A stretch of 64,000 nucleotides of DNA from an uncultured Mycoplasmatota bacterium (GCA_900551455.1 URVV01000002.1:33348-97347), one strand, 5' to 3'. Counted from the stretch's first letter, positions 37,553 to 45,068 are shown. Notes: generated by a model from the sequence alone, not told the origin. Made by a program: numbers and translations.

Positions 37553-38422
37553 TTACTTTCCTTTCTTTAATAGTAACAATCCTAATACTAGGAAAAATGT
37601 TAAAATTATTATTAATATTAACCAAGTCCCTTGATAATTATTTTTTTCTTTAAAAACATCATCATCTATTTTTACGTGTTCAACTTCTTTTAAAACTTCT
37701 ACTTTTATAGTATATTCTTGGGTATGTTTTTCATCGTCAGTTACTTTTATGGTTATTTTATTATCAGTTAATTCTGATATTTTTTGATTAGATACTTCTA
37801 TTTTGTAATTATCTTTTATAGCAATAGGCTTTAGATCTAATTCTTGAATATCATTTTTAATAACTACTTTATACTCATAGACGTTATTTTCTAAGTTTAT
37901 TTTTACTATTTTAGAATCGATGGATTTTAGGAGATTATAGTTTTTATCTTTATTATCATCTTTGGTGTCTTCCTTAGTTTCTTGCTTTGTGACAATACTT
38001 ATTTCTATATTTTTACTGTTTAGTCTTATGGTTTTTCCTGATTCGGTAATAGCAGTGGCATTTTGAAGATTAATTGTTCCGGATTTATCTTTGGGGTTAC
38101 TTCTTGTACTGATAACAACTTGACCTAATAATACTTGCCCTTTAGCACTAGTACTAAGAGTTAATTTGTGATGAGGTCCATTTGGATTAGTATCAGTTAT
38201 TCCACTGTTAGATTTAAAATTAGCGGGAATATCATATGTAGTAAAATATAAGTCAAATTCAACGGCAGTTATATTTTCTTCAACGTTAGCATATAATTCA
38301 ACTCTTTTTTCCTGACTAATATTCATACTGATATTTTCTTCATTTACTGTTAAGGCTAAAACATTATTAGAATTGATTGTTATAATTATAATAGCAAAAA
38401 TTATTGTTAATAGTCTTTTCAT
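37553..38422 (-). CDS. secreted cohesin-like / cadherin-like membrane-anchored protein
   Basis: 289 aa. A signal peptide (residues 1-23) is followed by a beta-rich cohesin-like domain (about 25-145), an acidic Lys/Asp linker, a cadherin-like beta-sandwich repeat (about 165-245, with the ITIKVTDDEKHTQEYTIKV ending typical of PF12733) and a C-terminal transmembrane helix with KKGK. It is anchored outside the cell. It lies 13 bases upstream of pglF and behind a strong promoter, so it heads the polysaccharide operon. Such domains bind glycans or proteins; the exact role is unknown. Confidence 0.7.
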   Translation of the reverse strand: MKRLLTIIFAIIIITINSNNVLALTVNEENISMNISQEKRVELYANVEENITAVEFDLYFTTYDIPANFKSNSGITDTNPNGPHHKLTLSTSAKGQVLLGQVVISTRSNPKDKSGTINLQNATAITESGKTIRLNSKNIEISIVTKQETKEDTKDDNKDKNYNLLKSIDSKIVKINLENNVYEYKVVIKNDIQELDLKPIAIKDNYKIEVSNQKISELTDNKITIKVTDDEKHTQEYTIKVEVLKEVEHVKIDDDVFKEKNNYQGTWLILIIILTFFLVLGLLLLKKGK

Positions 38423-38444
38423 ATATAATCACTCTACCTAAATA

Positions 38445-38473
38445 TAATTATAAACATTTAGTTAAAACTAGTC
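38445..38473 (-). promoter_or_regulatory. promoter of the long polysaccharide operon
   Basis: Minus strand TTGACT (38468-38473), 17-base spacer, TATAAT (38445-38450), 22 bases before the cohesin-like gene. No other near-consensus promoter was noticed between it and 21.2 kb. Confidence 0.7.
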
Positions 38474-38521
38474 AAGGCTAAATAAGAAAATTAGCGACAT
38501 TTGTAAATTTAATATATGGAA

Positions 38522-38547
38522 AAACTAGGAATTTTTTCCTAGTTTTC
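38522..38547 (-). terminator. terminator after spoIVB-like gene
   Basis: 11-bp stem AAAACTAGGAA / TTCCTAGTTTT with a short loop overlapping the stop of the S55 peptidase gene. Confidence 0.8.
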
Positions 38548-39510
38548 GGCTTCTTCTAACATATTGGTAATAAATATTCCATATCCTTTATTTGTCTTGT
38601 CTACTAGAACGTAGTTTACGGCACCAATTATATTATCATTTTGAATAATTGGACTACCACTCATACCTTGAACTATTCCACCAGTTTTTTCAAGTAAAGT
38701 TTTGTCGGTGATTTCAAATAAAATGTTTTTTGTTTTAGAATTGTCATTAATTTTTAGGATGTTAATATCAAATTCTTCTACTTTGCTTCCACTAATTGTA
38801 GTTAGAATTTTGGCACTACCTAATTTTATTTCGTTGGAGGTGACAACTTTATATAATTTGGCAGTAGGGATTTCTTTTGTGTATGTACCAAATATTCCAC
38901 TTTGGGTATTTTCTTTTACTTCACCAAAGACATTAGATGAGTCACTTCTGGCATTTTTTTCACCAGGTGAACCATCTTTACTTTTAGTAATTCCAGTGAT
39001 GGTTGATTTAAAGATAGTACCATTTTTAGTACTAAATTTAGTTTTAGTAGTTTTTTCAATTATTTCGTGGCCTAGGGCACCGAAAGTTTTATTCTCTTTA
39101 TCAATATAAGTAAGTGTAGCTACTCCTCTTATAGTGTCTTTTATATATAATCCTGTTCGGTATTCATCATCTTCTTTATATAGTTTAATGTTTGCTTGAT
39201 ATTCTTTGTCATTTCTTATATAGGTTATAGTAACATTATCTTTGTTTATCTCATTAATTATTTTGCTAACATCTAAAACACTTGAGACGGATTGATTATT
39301 TATTTTGGTTATTTTATCACCTATTTTTAAATCTGTATCTTTTAAAATGTTATGAGTGCCAATATCATATGAACCTACGATTAGAACGTGATCGGCTTTT
39401 AATTCAATGCCAATACTTTCTCCGGAGGCAATAATATAATCAGAATATGCAAAGACGGATAAGGGAATAAATAAGTATAGAAGAAGTAATGAGAAAGTAA
39501 ATTTCTTCAT
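38539..39510 (-). CDS. spoIVB: SpoIVB-family (S55) serine peptidase
   Basis: 323 aa. Signal peptide or anchor (residues 1-20), a PDZ domain (about 35-112; GDKITKINNQSV), and the S55 peptidase domain with FGALGH (H148) and GGIVQGMSGSPIIQ (GMSGSP at 282-287) followed by GAVNYVLV and the conserved GYGIF end. SpoIVB cleaves SpoIVFA in the intermembrane space and triggers sigma-K processing. It is shorter than the Bacillus protein (about 425 aa), mostly in the linker before the PDZ. Own terminator; promoter not identified. Confidence 0.88.
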   Translation of the reverse strand: MKKFTFSLLLLYLFIPLSVFAYSDYIIASGESIGIELKADHVLIVGSYDIGTHNILKDTDLKIGDKITKINNQSVSSVLDVSKIINEINKDNVTITYIRNDKEYQANIKLYKEDDEYRTGLYIKDTIRGVATLTYIDKENKTFGALGHEIIEKTTKTKFSTKNGTIFKSTITGITKSKDGSPGEKNARSDSSNVFGEVKENTQSGIFGTYTKEIPTAKLYKVVTSNEIKLGSAKILTTISGSKVEEFDINILKINDNSKTKNILFEITDKTLLEKTGGIVQGMSGSPIIQNDNIIGAVNYVLVDKTNKGYGIFITNMLEEAEN

Positions 39511-39858
39511 AGTCTATCACTCCTTAAGACTACATTACTATTGTGGTTAATTAATTAAAAGTTATAAGATGTAAAAATTGGTGCACTTTAATAATATGGT
39601 TATTTAAATTTTTATTTATTTTTTTAATTTTTACTTTTACTATTATTCTATTTTTTACAAAATTAAAAATAGAAACTACTAAGATAATCTATATTATTAT
39701 TTTGGTAGTTTATTTGTTTTTTATAAGAATTATTTTGTTCTTTTTTGAGAATCTTCTTATAAAAGTATTACTACAAAAACTAATTTTTTCTTTTTATTAT
39801 TATTCTTTTTTAGATAATAAAATATAAATTAATTCATAAAATTAATTGGGTGATTATT
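39511..39858. other. intergenic region before the disrupted transporter
   Basis: About 350 bases, very AT-rich, without a protein frame. It holds a long hairpin at 39673-39709 that is nearly identical in its core to another inside the adjacent mobile element (40261-40300). No clear promoter box was fixed. Confidence 0.5.
39673..39709. terminator. terminator-like hairpin, repeated at 40261
   Basis: 16-bp arm AAACTACTAAGATAAT pairs with the opposite arm through 39709 using two G-U pairs. Its core AAGATAATCTATATTATT recurs with one change at 40269. Confidence 0.5.
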
Positions 39859-40211
39859 TTGTTATATCCATTTATTTTAACTAGTTTAGCTGGTTTATCT
39901 ACTTTACTTGGAACACTACCAATTTTTGTTAAAATTAAAGATAGTAATAAGTTGATAGGTGCAGGTCTTTCTTTTGCTTCAGGTGTTATGATATGTATAT
40001 CTATTATGGATTTAATACCAGAATCTATTAATTATTTGAGGGGTAATTTTAAGGGAATAGTAGTTATTTTACTGTCTTTTGTTACTCTTATATTAGGAAT
40101 GGTTATTTCTTCTTTTATGGATAAGACAATTGATAAATTTAGTGAGGGAAATAGTTTATATAAGACTGGTATTTTATCAATGATAGCAATTATACTGCAC
40201 AATATTCCGGA
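39859..40211 (+). pseudogene. 5' part of a ZIP-family metal transporter gene, interrupted
   Basis: Encodes the first four or so helices of a ZIP/ZupT-like zinc transporter, through GVMICISIMDLIPES and the helix-4 HNIPE motif at the break. TTG at 39859 has a GGGTGA SD 6 bases upstream and is preferred over GTG at 39850. At 40210 the reading leaves the family: HNIPE is followed by DCISYVS and a stop. The rest of the gene resumes at 43401. Joined at the GA dinucleotide the frame reads HNIPEGIVTFIVSNRN, an intact ZIP helix 4-5 junction. Confidence 0.88.
40210..40211 (+). other. left crossover dinucleotide (attL core)
   Basis: GA between CACAATATTCCG of the transporter and AGATTGCATAAG of the element. 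It matches the GA at 43399-43400. Inferred from reading-frame restoration and the attP symmetry. Confidence 0.7.
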
Positions 40212-40260
40212 AGATTGCATAAGTTATGTATCATAAAAAATATAATATTGGTTAAAAATA

Positions 40261-40300
40261 AAAATCCCAAGATAATATATATTATTATTTTGGTATTTTT
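40261..40300 (-). terminator. terminator after the type III toxin gene
   Basis: Long imperfect stem (AAAATCCCAAGATAAT against ATTATTATTTTGGTATTTTT) with a T-rich tail on the minus strand, 18 bases beyond the toxin stop. Confidence 0.7.
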
Positions 40301-40317
40301 TTCTCTAAATATAGGTT

Positions 40318-40788
40318 CTATTTTAATTCTTCAAGCATTTGCTTTTTAATTTTATCAATATCGGTAAAAAACAAATTTACACCTTTAGATTTTAATTTTA
40401 ATAAATATTTAAAATTTTGTAGTATCTCATCTTTTAATGTTTCAACAACCTTAGCAGGTTTACCATTGTCAAGTAAATGTTCATGATCGATATATTTTTC
40501 TAAAGTAGGAAAAGCATTTTGTAATAAGACCACTGAATCTTTACCTAAGATTTCTCTAATAAGTATAGTATCACAGCGACCATATTTTTTCATTTTATTA
40601 TCTAAAATTTTTCTATATTTATCAACTTTACTACTTAATGGAATAAACCATAATATATCTTTATCTTTAATAGTGAAATATGTTGGACGCTTTTTTCCAC
40701 GTTCATGATTTGTCATTAAATTATCATCATTTACAACATCAAAATATTTATCTTTTATATGATATAAATAACCTGTTTTAATTTTCAT
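40318..40788 (-). CDS. type III toxin, CptN/ToxN-like endoribonuclease
   Basis: 156 aa. Reads KIKTGYLYHIKD, NHERGKKRPTYF, DILWFIPLSSKVDKY, DTILIREI and VVLLQNAFPTLEKYIDH, the pattern I associate with CptIN-family type III toxins. These RNases cut mRNA and their own antitoxin precursor, and are held inactive by the processed RNA repeats; several protect against phage. The toxin name rests on family recall, but the upstream layout (promoter, tandem pseudoknot repeats, terminator, toxin) is independently diagnostic. GGAG lies 10 bases before the ATG. Confidence 0.85.
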   Translation of the reverse strand: MKIKTGYLYHIKDKYFDVVNDDNLMTNHERGKKRPTYFTIKDKDILWFIPLSSKVDKYRKILDNKMKKYGRCDTILIREILGKDSVVLLQNAFPTLEKYIDHEHLLDNGKPAKVVETLKDEILQNFKYLLKLKSKGVNLFFTDIDKIKKQMLEELK

Positions 40789-40824
40789 AGACTATCAACT
40801 CCGATAAATAGTATACCATATATA

Positions 40825-40856
40825 AAAAGAAAACTCTATTATATTAACAGAGTTTT
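40825..40856 (-). terminator. terminator between antitoxin RNA and toxin
   Basis: 8-bp stem AAAACTCT / AGAGTTTT with an 11-base loop and CTTTTT on the minus strand. In type III systems this leaky terminator sets the antitoxin to toxin ratio. Confidence 0.85.
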
Positions 40857-40860
40857 CAAA

Positions 40861-40966
40861 ACATTTTCGTTCGGGATAATTTATTACTCGCACCACCCGA
40901 GAGCGAGAAACATTGTCGCCCGGAATAATTTATTACTCGCACCATCCGGGAGCGAGAACATTTTCT
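40861..40966 (-). ncRNA. type III antitoxin RNA, two 49-nt pseudoknot repeats
   Basis: Two full repeats of 49 nt (40910-40958 first in transcription, 40861-40909 second) and 8 bases of a third. On the minus strand each has the stem CTCGC / GCGAG; the loop sequence of that stem pairs with a downstream stretch to make an H-type pseudoknot. In copy one CCCGGA pairs with TCCGGG; in copy two TCGGG pairs with CCCGA. Two positions change in a compensatory way (C-G to U-A, A-U to G-C), which supports the fold directly. The transcript probably runs from about 40989 to 40825. Confidence 0.88.
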
Positions 40967-40995
40967 TATCATTGCACTTCTTCAAATGCAATAAT

Positions 40996-41024
40996 AATAT
41001 ACTATATTTTATGCAAAAAGTCAA
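40996..41024 (-). promoter_or_regulatory. promoter of the type III toxin-antitoxin locus
   Basis: Minus strand TTGACT (41019-41024), 17-base spacer, TATATT (40996-41001). Confidence 0.8.
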
Positions 41025-41618
41025 TACTTAGCATAAAACTTGCAAAATTACATTTGCATTAATATTATATGTCATTATTACTTTTTTAAACATAATTTTA
41101 ATATTAGATGCAAATATGTCTATTAAGGATATTAATTTTATAACAAGATTAGTACTTTTTTTATATTTAACCAATTCCCCAATATTATAATTTTATGGCC
41201 GTAAGTTAGGCCATAAATAGCATTTTTTACTATCTAATAAGTGTGTACGTTTGTTATACAGCCCTTATTTTATAAGAAATAAAAGTTAACAGTTATATAA
41301 CAATATTTTAAAATGTAAACTCTTGTATTTTTAATAAACCCTTATGAGATAAGGGAAAACTCACCACTGGTGAGTTGTTTGTAAACAGGATTTATCCTGC
41401 TTTTATTTTGTTATTAAATTGATTGTAATTTATTTATATTTATGTTATAAAAATGGCCAAAGTTATGGCCGTAGATTTTATAAATTTTAATGATTTTTTA
41501 GATAATGGTTTTATTAAATTTATAGCAACATTATCATTTATTTTTTTATTTAATAATAAATTTTTTTTATCATAAATTTAATTAGATAGTCTTCTAATAA
41601 TAAAAGGGGGTTGATAGA
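41025..41618. other. structured noncoding region inside the element
   Basis: Almost 600 bases without a protein frame. Hairpins on the + strand: TTTATGGCC / GGCCATAAA (41192-41217), CCCTTAT / ATAAGGG (41339-41355), AACTCACC / GGTGAGTT (41358-41376) and CAGGA / TCCTG then T-rich (41386-41409). TTATGGCCGTA occurs twice (41193, 41463). It may be a leader for the recombinase or a separate RNA ending near 41409. Confidence 0.5.
41383..41409 (+). terminator. terminator-like hairpin upstream of the recombinase
   Basis: CAGGA / TCCTG stem with a TTTA loop followed by C and a T-rich tail, last of three consecutive hairpins. Confidence 0.5.
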
Positions 41619-41732
41619 TTGAAAGAATTAAAATTTAATTTATATTATGATAATAATGGTGATGAATTAAATACTTTATTAATTAATTATATTACTAATT
41701 ATTTAAATAATTTGAGGCTTACAAATCAATGA
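41619..41732 (+). CDS. 37-aa peptide upstream of the recombinase
   Basis: TTG start at 41619 with GGGGG 8 bases upstream; the product begins MKELKFNLYYDNNGDELNT and ends NLRLTNQ. Mostly helical and amphipathic, no membrane segment. It lies 52 bases before the recombinase start. Position fits an accessory protein such as a directionality factor, but nothing in the sequence proves this. Confidence 0.5.
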   Translation: MKELKFNLYYDNNGDELNTLLINYITNYLNNLRLTNQ

Positions 41733-41784
41733 TTATGCGTTATCATTATTTTAACCAATATTATATTTCTATTAAGGAGGCAAT

Positions 41785-43386
41785 GTGTATAATAATATAG
41801 GAAATATAATAAAAGAATTTTATGTTGCAATTTATATAAGACTATCTAAAGAAGATGAACGACTTGGTGAGAGTGAAAGTGTCGAGAATCAAAAGATATT
41901 ACTTACTAATTATGTTAAAGAAAAAGGATTTAATCTTATAGATATTTATATTGATGATGGTTATACTGGTACTAATTTTAATAGACCTAATTTTCAAAGA
42001 TTACTTAAAGATATTGAATCAGGCAAAATAAATATGGTAATTACTAAGGACTTATCTAGATTATCAAGAGATTATATCGGTACTGGTGAATATGTTGAGA
42101 AATGGTTTCCAGAACATAATGTTAGATATATTGCTTTAACTGATAATATTGATACATTTTTAGATAACTCTAATAATGATATTGCACCTTTTAAAGCTAT
42201 CTTAAATGATATGTATGCAAAAGATTTATCTAAGAAAATTAGAACAGCACTTCATACTATGCAGAAAGAAGGTAAGTGGGTTGGTGGATGCCCACCTTTT
42301 GGATATAAAATTGATCCAAACGATAAGAATCATTTAGCCATAGATGAAATTGAAGCACCAATTGTTAAAAGAATATTTGCCATGTTTTTAAATGGTATTA
42401 GAATCAATCAAATCAGAGATGTATTAAATAAAGAAAATATTCCTACTTTTTCAATTACTAGAAATAGAAAATTGATGCGAAAAGGTAATGGTGGCAATAT
42501 CTACGGTTATTGGTGCAATACAACTATTAAAAAAATACTTCAAAATAGACTATATATGGGTGATATGATTCAAAATAGGCGTCAAAGATTAAGTTATAAA
42601 TATCGTAAAATAATTTGTAATACTAAAGATAAATGGATAATTGTTCCTAGTACTCATGATCCAATTATATCTAAAGAAGAATTTGATAAAACACAAAAAT
42701 TATTACCAAAGCAACGCCAAAGAAATGATAAAAAAGAAATATTTTTACTTGATGGCTTACTTACTTGTGCTGATTGTGGTCATAATATAGGGATTAGGGC
42801 AAGACGATCTAATGGTAAAAGTACAACAGTATGTAATTATTATCGCAAATATAGTAAAGAATATAGATTGTGCAGTGCTCATGGCTTTGATTATGATACA
42901 TTAGAGGTTGGGATAATTAATATTATTAAAAATGTTGTTTGTCAAGTGTTAGATGAAAAATTAGAAAACAAAGTTCTAAAGAAATATCAAGATAAGTCAA
43001 GTATAAATAATTATTTTAAATCAAAAGAAAAATTAGAATATGAACTAAATAAACTTAATATGACTTTAGACAACATGTATATTGATAAATTGCAAGGAAA
43101 AATAAGTGAAGAAATGTATAATCGAATTCAAGATAAATTAAATAATGAAATCAATATTACAAGCAATAAACTAGATGAGATTAATGATTATATAAATAAA
43201 TTAAATAATGATAAAGATAATTTTGATAAAATAAGGCAAGAAATTAGTAATTATAAGAATAAATATCCATCTCGTGACTTAATTCTTAAATTAATTAAAA
43301 ATATTGCTATACACGAAGATGGAAACATTGATATTTATTTCAACTTTAAAGAGTTGAATATTATTTATAATAACCGTGATGCATAG
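41785..43386 (+). CDS. large serine recombinase (TnpX/TndX-like)
   Basis: 533 aa. The N-terminal resolvase domain has the catalytic Ser21 in YIRLSKED, SVENQK, DDGYTGTNFNRPNF and ITKDLSRLSRD with its conserved Arg residues. A recombinase domain follows (WVGGCPPFGYKID), then a zinc-ribbon with DGLLTCADCGHN and later Cys, and a C-terminal coiled coil (about 400-490). It catalyses integration and excision of the element. The start is GTG at 41785 after AAGGAGG; an overlapping ATG two bases earlier reads into a stop after five codons. The stop lies 13 bases from the right element boundary. Confidence 0.95.
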   Translation: MYNNIGNIIKEFYVAIYIRLSKEDERLGESESVENQKILLTNYVKEKGFNLIDIYIDDGYTGTNFNRPNFQRLLKDIESGKINMVITKDLSRLSRDYIGTGEYVEKWFPEHNVRYIALTDNIDTFLDNSNNDIAPFKAILNDMYAKDLSKKIRTALHTMQKEGKWVGGCPPFGYKIDPNDKNHLAIDEIEAPIVKRIFAMFLNGIRINQIRDVLNKENIPTFSITRNRKLMRKGNGGNIYGYWCNTTIKKILQNRLYMGDMIQNRRQRLSYKYRKIICNTKDKWIIVPSTHDPIISKEEFDKTQKLLPKQRQRNDKKEIFLLDGLLTCADCGHNIGIRARRSNGKSTTVCNYYRKYSKEYRLCSAHGFDYDTLEVGIINIIKNVVCQVLDEKLENKVLKKYQDKSSINNYFKSKEKLEYELNKLNMTLDNMYIDKLQGKISEEMYNRIQDKLNNEINITSNKLDEINDYINKLNNDKDNFDKIRQEISNYKNKYPSRDLILKLIKNIAIHEDGNIDIYFNFKELNIIYNNRDA

Positions 43387-43400
43387 TAAATACAACCAGA
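43377..43400 (+). other. right attachment half-site and GA core (attR)
   Basis: The 22 bases before GA (43377-43398) match, inverted, 14 of the 22 bases after the left GA (40212-40233). Joined across GA they make an imperfect palindromic attP as expected for a serine recombinase. Confidence 0.7.
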
Positions 43401-43797
43401 GGGAATTGTTACTTTTATTGTAAGTAATAGAAATATTATGTTAGGTATATCTATATGTGTAGCAATTACTTTACACAATATTCCAGAGGGAATTAGTATA
43501 GCTATTCCTATATATTATTCTACAGGTAGTAAATTTAAGGCAATATTATATACTTTTATATCAGCTATATCAGAATTATTAGGAGCAGTTATTACGTGGC
43601 TATTTTTAGATAAATTTATTAATGATATGATATTAGGAATATTATTTAGTTTTATTGCAGGAATAATGATTCAGATATCGATCGGGAAACTTATACCTAC
43701 GGGATGTAATTATAATAAAAAAGAAGCTAAGCTATTTTTTGGAATTGGATTTTGTTTTATGATTATTAGTCTTCTACTAAATAGCTTAATTTCTTAA
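43401..43797 (+). pseudogene. 3' part of the interrupted ZIP transporter gene
   Basis: Continues the transporter in frame as GIVTFIVSNRN, then helix 5 with the second metal motif LHNIPEGISIAIP and three more helices to LLNSLIS. It has no start of its own before ATG 43438. Without excision of the element only separate halves can be made. The last 32 bases overlap the convergent minus-strand gene. Confidence 0.88.
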
Positions 43798-44089
43798 ATA
43801 TATAGGTTATACATTTACGAGTAAATTTGTTACCTTTTTCACTAAGATTATACATTGCGTTGGTTATTTTATTCGTATAATCTTTTTTTTCGTTATCTAG
43901 ATATTTTTTTATATCTATGTCATTACCGCTTTTGACATCTTCTTCAAATTCTTTAATTTTTTCATTAGTAATAATAGTTCTTTGTTGGAGTTCATACTCA
44001 TAGTAACCAGAATTAGAGATATAATATGCTGAGATGAAGACAATAATGATTAGGATAAAAATTAGTTTTATGGGATTATTTTTTTTCAT
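43766..44089 (-). CDS. hypothetical single-pass membrane protein downstream of spoIIP
   Basis: 107 aa with one N-terminal transmembrane helix (about residues 7-26) and a charged helical remainder. It overlaps spoIIP by 14 bases, so it is cotranscribed. In Bacillus the gene after spoIIP is yqxA, which is also small and membrane-bound; whether this is its counterpart cannot be told from the sequence. Confidence 0.6.
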   Translation of the reverse strand: MKKNNPIKLIFILIIIVFISAYYISNSGYYEYELQQRTIITNEKIKEFEEDVKSGNDIDIKKYLDNEKKDYTNKITNAMYNLSEKGNKFTRKCITYIFKKLSYLVED

Positions 44090-45068
44090 TTATATACGTA
44101 GATAATATATCAGTTAAAGCGTTTATAGTACACATAACTTCATCAATAGTATTATCTACTCCTCCTAACTCTATTAAGATGGTATTAGGTGATATATCTT
44201 GATTATAGATACCATTTACATTTGGACCTTCTTTTTTATAAATACCTCTACTTAATCCCGGGTAGGATGATTCAGCAATTTTATTTATTTCAGTGACTAC
44301 TTCAAGATTTTTTTCCCAATTATTATGTTCTTTTCCTACGACGAAGAGAATACGAGCATAAAGTTTATTATTAATTTTTGTGGTGGAGATATTTTTACTT
44401 ACAGAGTCGCGATGAATATCAATATAGTATTTTAAACTGGAATAGGTATTCTTTTTATCTAACATAAAGATTCTACTGGCACGATAGGAATTAGCGTGAG
44501 ACCAGTTATTTAATTCTAAGAATTCTGTGAGATTGGTATCTTCAACAATAGTAGAAATGCCTACGTCAATTAGTTTTTCTTTTAATAGATAACTAGCCAT
44601 TAAGACGTTTGGGGTAATTCCATATACTGAAAGATTGGCATTATTGTAGTTTTCTAATTGATGAGAGTTATATATATATACTTGCGGATTTTTAACATCC
44701 ACTTTGTTAGGATCTTCTATATAATAACTTATTTTTTTTAATTTTTCTAAATTGGAATAGGTATCATCTTCTTCGTTATCTTGATATCCTAAAATACTTT
44801 CATTGAAGATAGTTTCGGGATTTTTAAAATCTATTTTTAAGAAGAAATTGATAGTTTTATTAATTAGTTTTGGAAGTTTATATTCGTTTTGAAAAGAGAT
44901 GTTTCCTCCGTTTAAAAGGAAGTTGATAAACTCTTGGTTTGCTAGATGACTGTTATTTTTGAAAGAATAATAAAAAGTATAGGAAAATGTTAAATATAAG
45001 AGGATTATTAAGATAAAATATTTAAATTTCTTTTTCTTGGGTACTTTCTTTAATTTCATATGAGCCAT
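44076..45068 (-). CDS. spoIIP: stage II sporulation protein P
   Basis: 330-aa membrane-anchored amidase/endopeptidase for engulfment. N-terminal helix (about 15-33), then the Amidase_3-like domain starting VYIYNSHQLENY with the zinc His, a central Glu in TIVEDTN, DIHRDSV, FVVGKEHNNWEKN and a final ILIELGGVDNT (usual form IEVGG with N/D). AGGTGATTAT precedes the ATG. It follows gpr by 28 bases, the same order as in Bacillus. Confidence 0.94.
   Translation of the reverse strand: MAHMKLKKVPKKKKFKYFILIILLYLTFSYTFYYSFKNNSHLANQEFINFLLNGGNISFQNEYKLPKLINKTINFFLKIDFKNPETIFNESILGYQDNEEDDTYSNLEKLKKISYYIEDPNKVDVKNPQVYIYNSHQLENYNNANLSVYGITPNVLMASYLLKEKLIDVGISTIVEDTNLTEFLELNNWSHANSYRASRIFMLDKKNTYSSLKYYIDIHRDSVSKNISTTKINNKLYARILFVVGKEHNNWEKNLEVVTEINKIAESSYPGLSRGIYKKEGPNVNGIYNQDISPNTILIELGGVDNTIDEVMCTINALTDILSTYINEKK

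Larger units (their letters stand above)
40212..43400 (+). mobile_element. 3189-bp serine-recombinase element with type III toxin-antitoxin
   Basis: Inserted in the ZIP transporter gene. Contents in order: a toxin terminator, a CptN/ToxN-like toxin, its terminator, two 49-nt antitoxin RNA repeats and promoter (all minus strand), a structured noncoding stretch, a 37-aa frame and a large serine recombinase whose stop lies 13 bases before the right GA. No conjugation, plasmid or phage structural gene is present, so it is a minimal integrative cargo element. TnpX/TndX-type recombinases also use GA target dinucleotides, which agrees with this junction. Confidence 0.85.

Noticed and set aside
40318..40788. 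Toxin as a phage or HEPN-type protein of another class
   Set aside because: The sequence motifs and the promoter-repeats-terminator layout upstream fit type III toxins and no other class I know.
40861..40966. CRISPR array
   Set aside because: Two directly adjoining 49-nt repeats with no spacers, between a promoter and a terminator before a toxin gene; the structure is a type III antitoxin.
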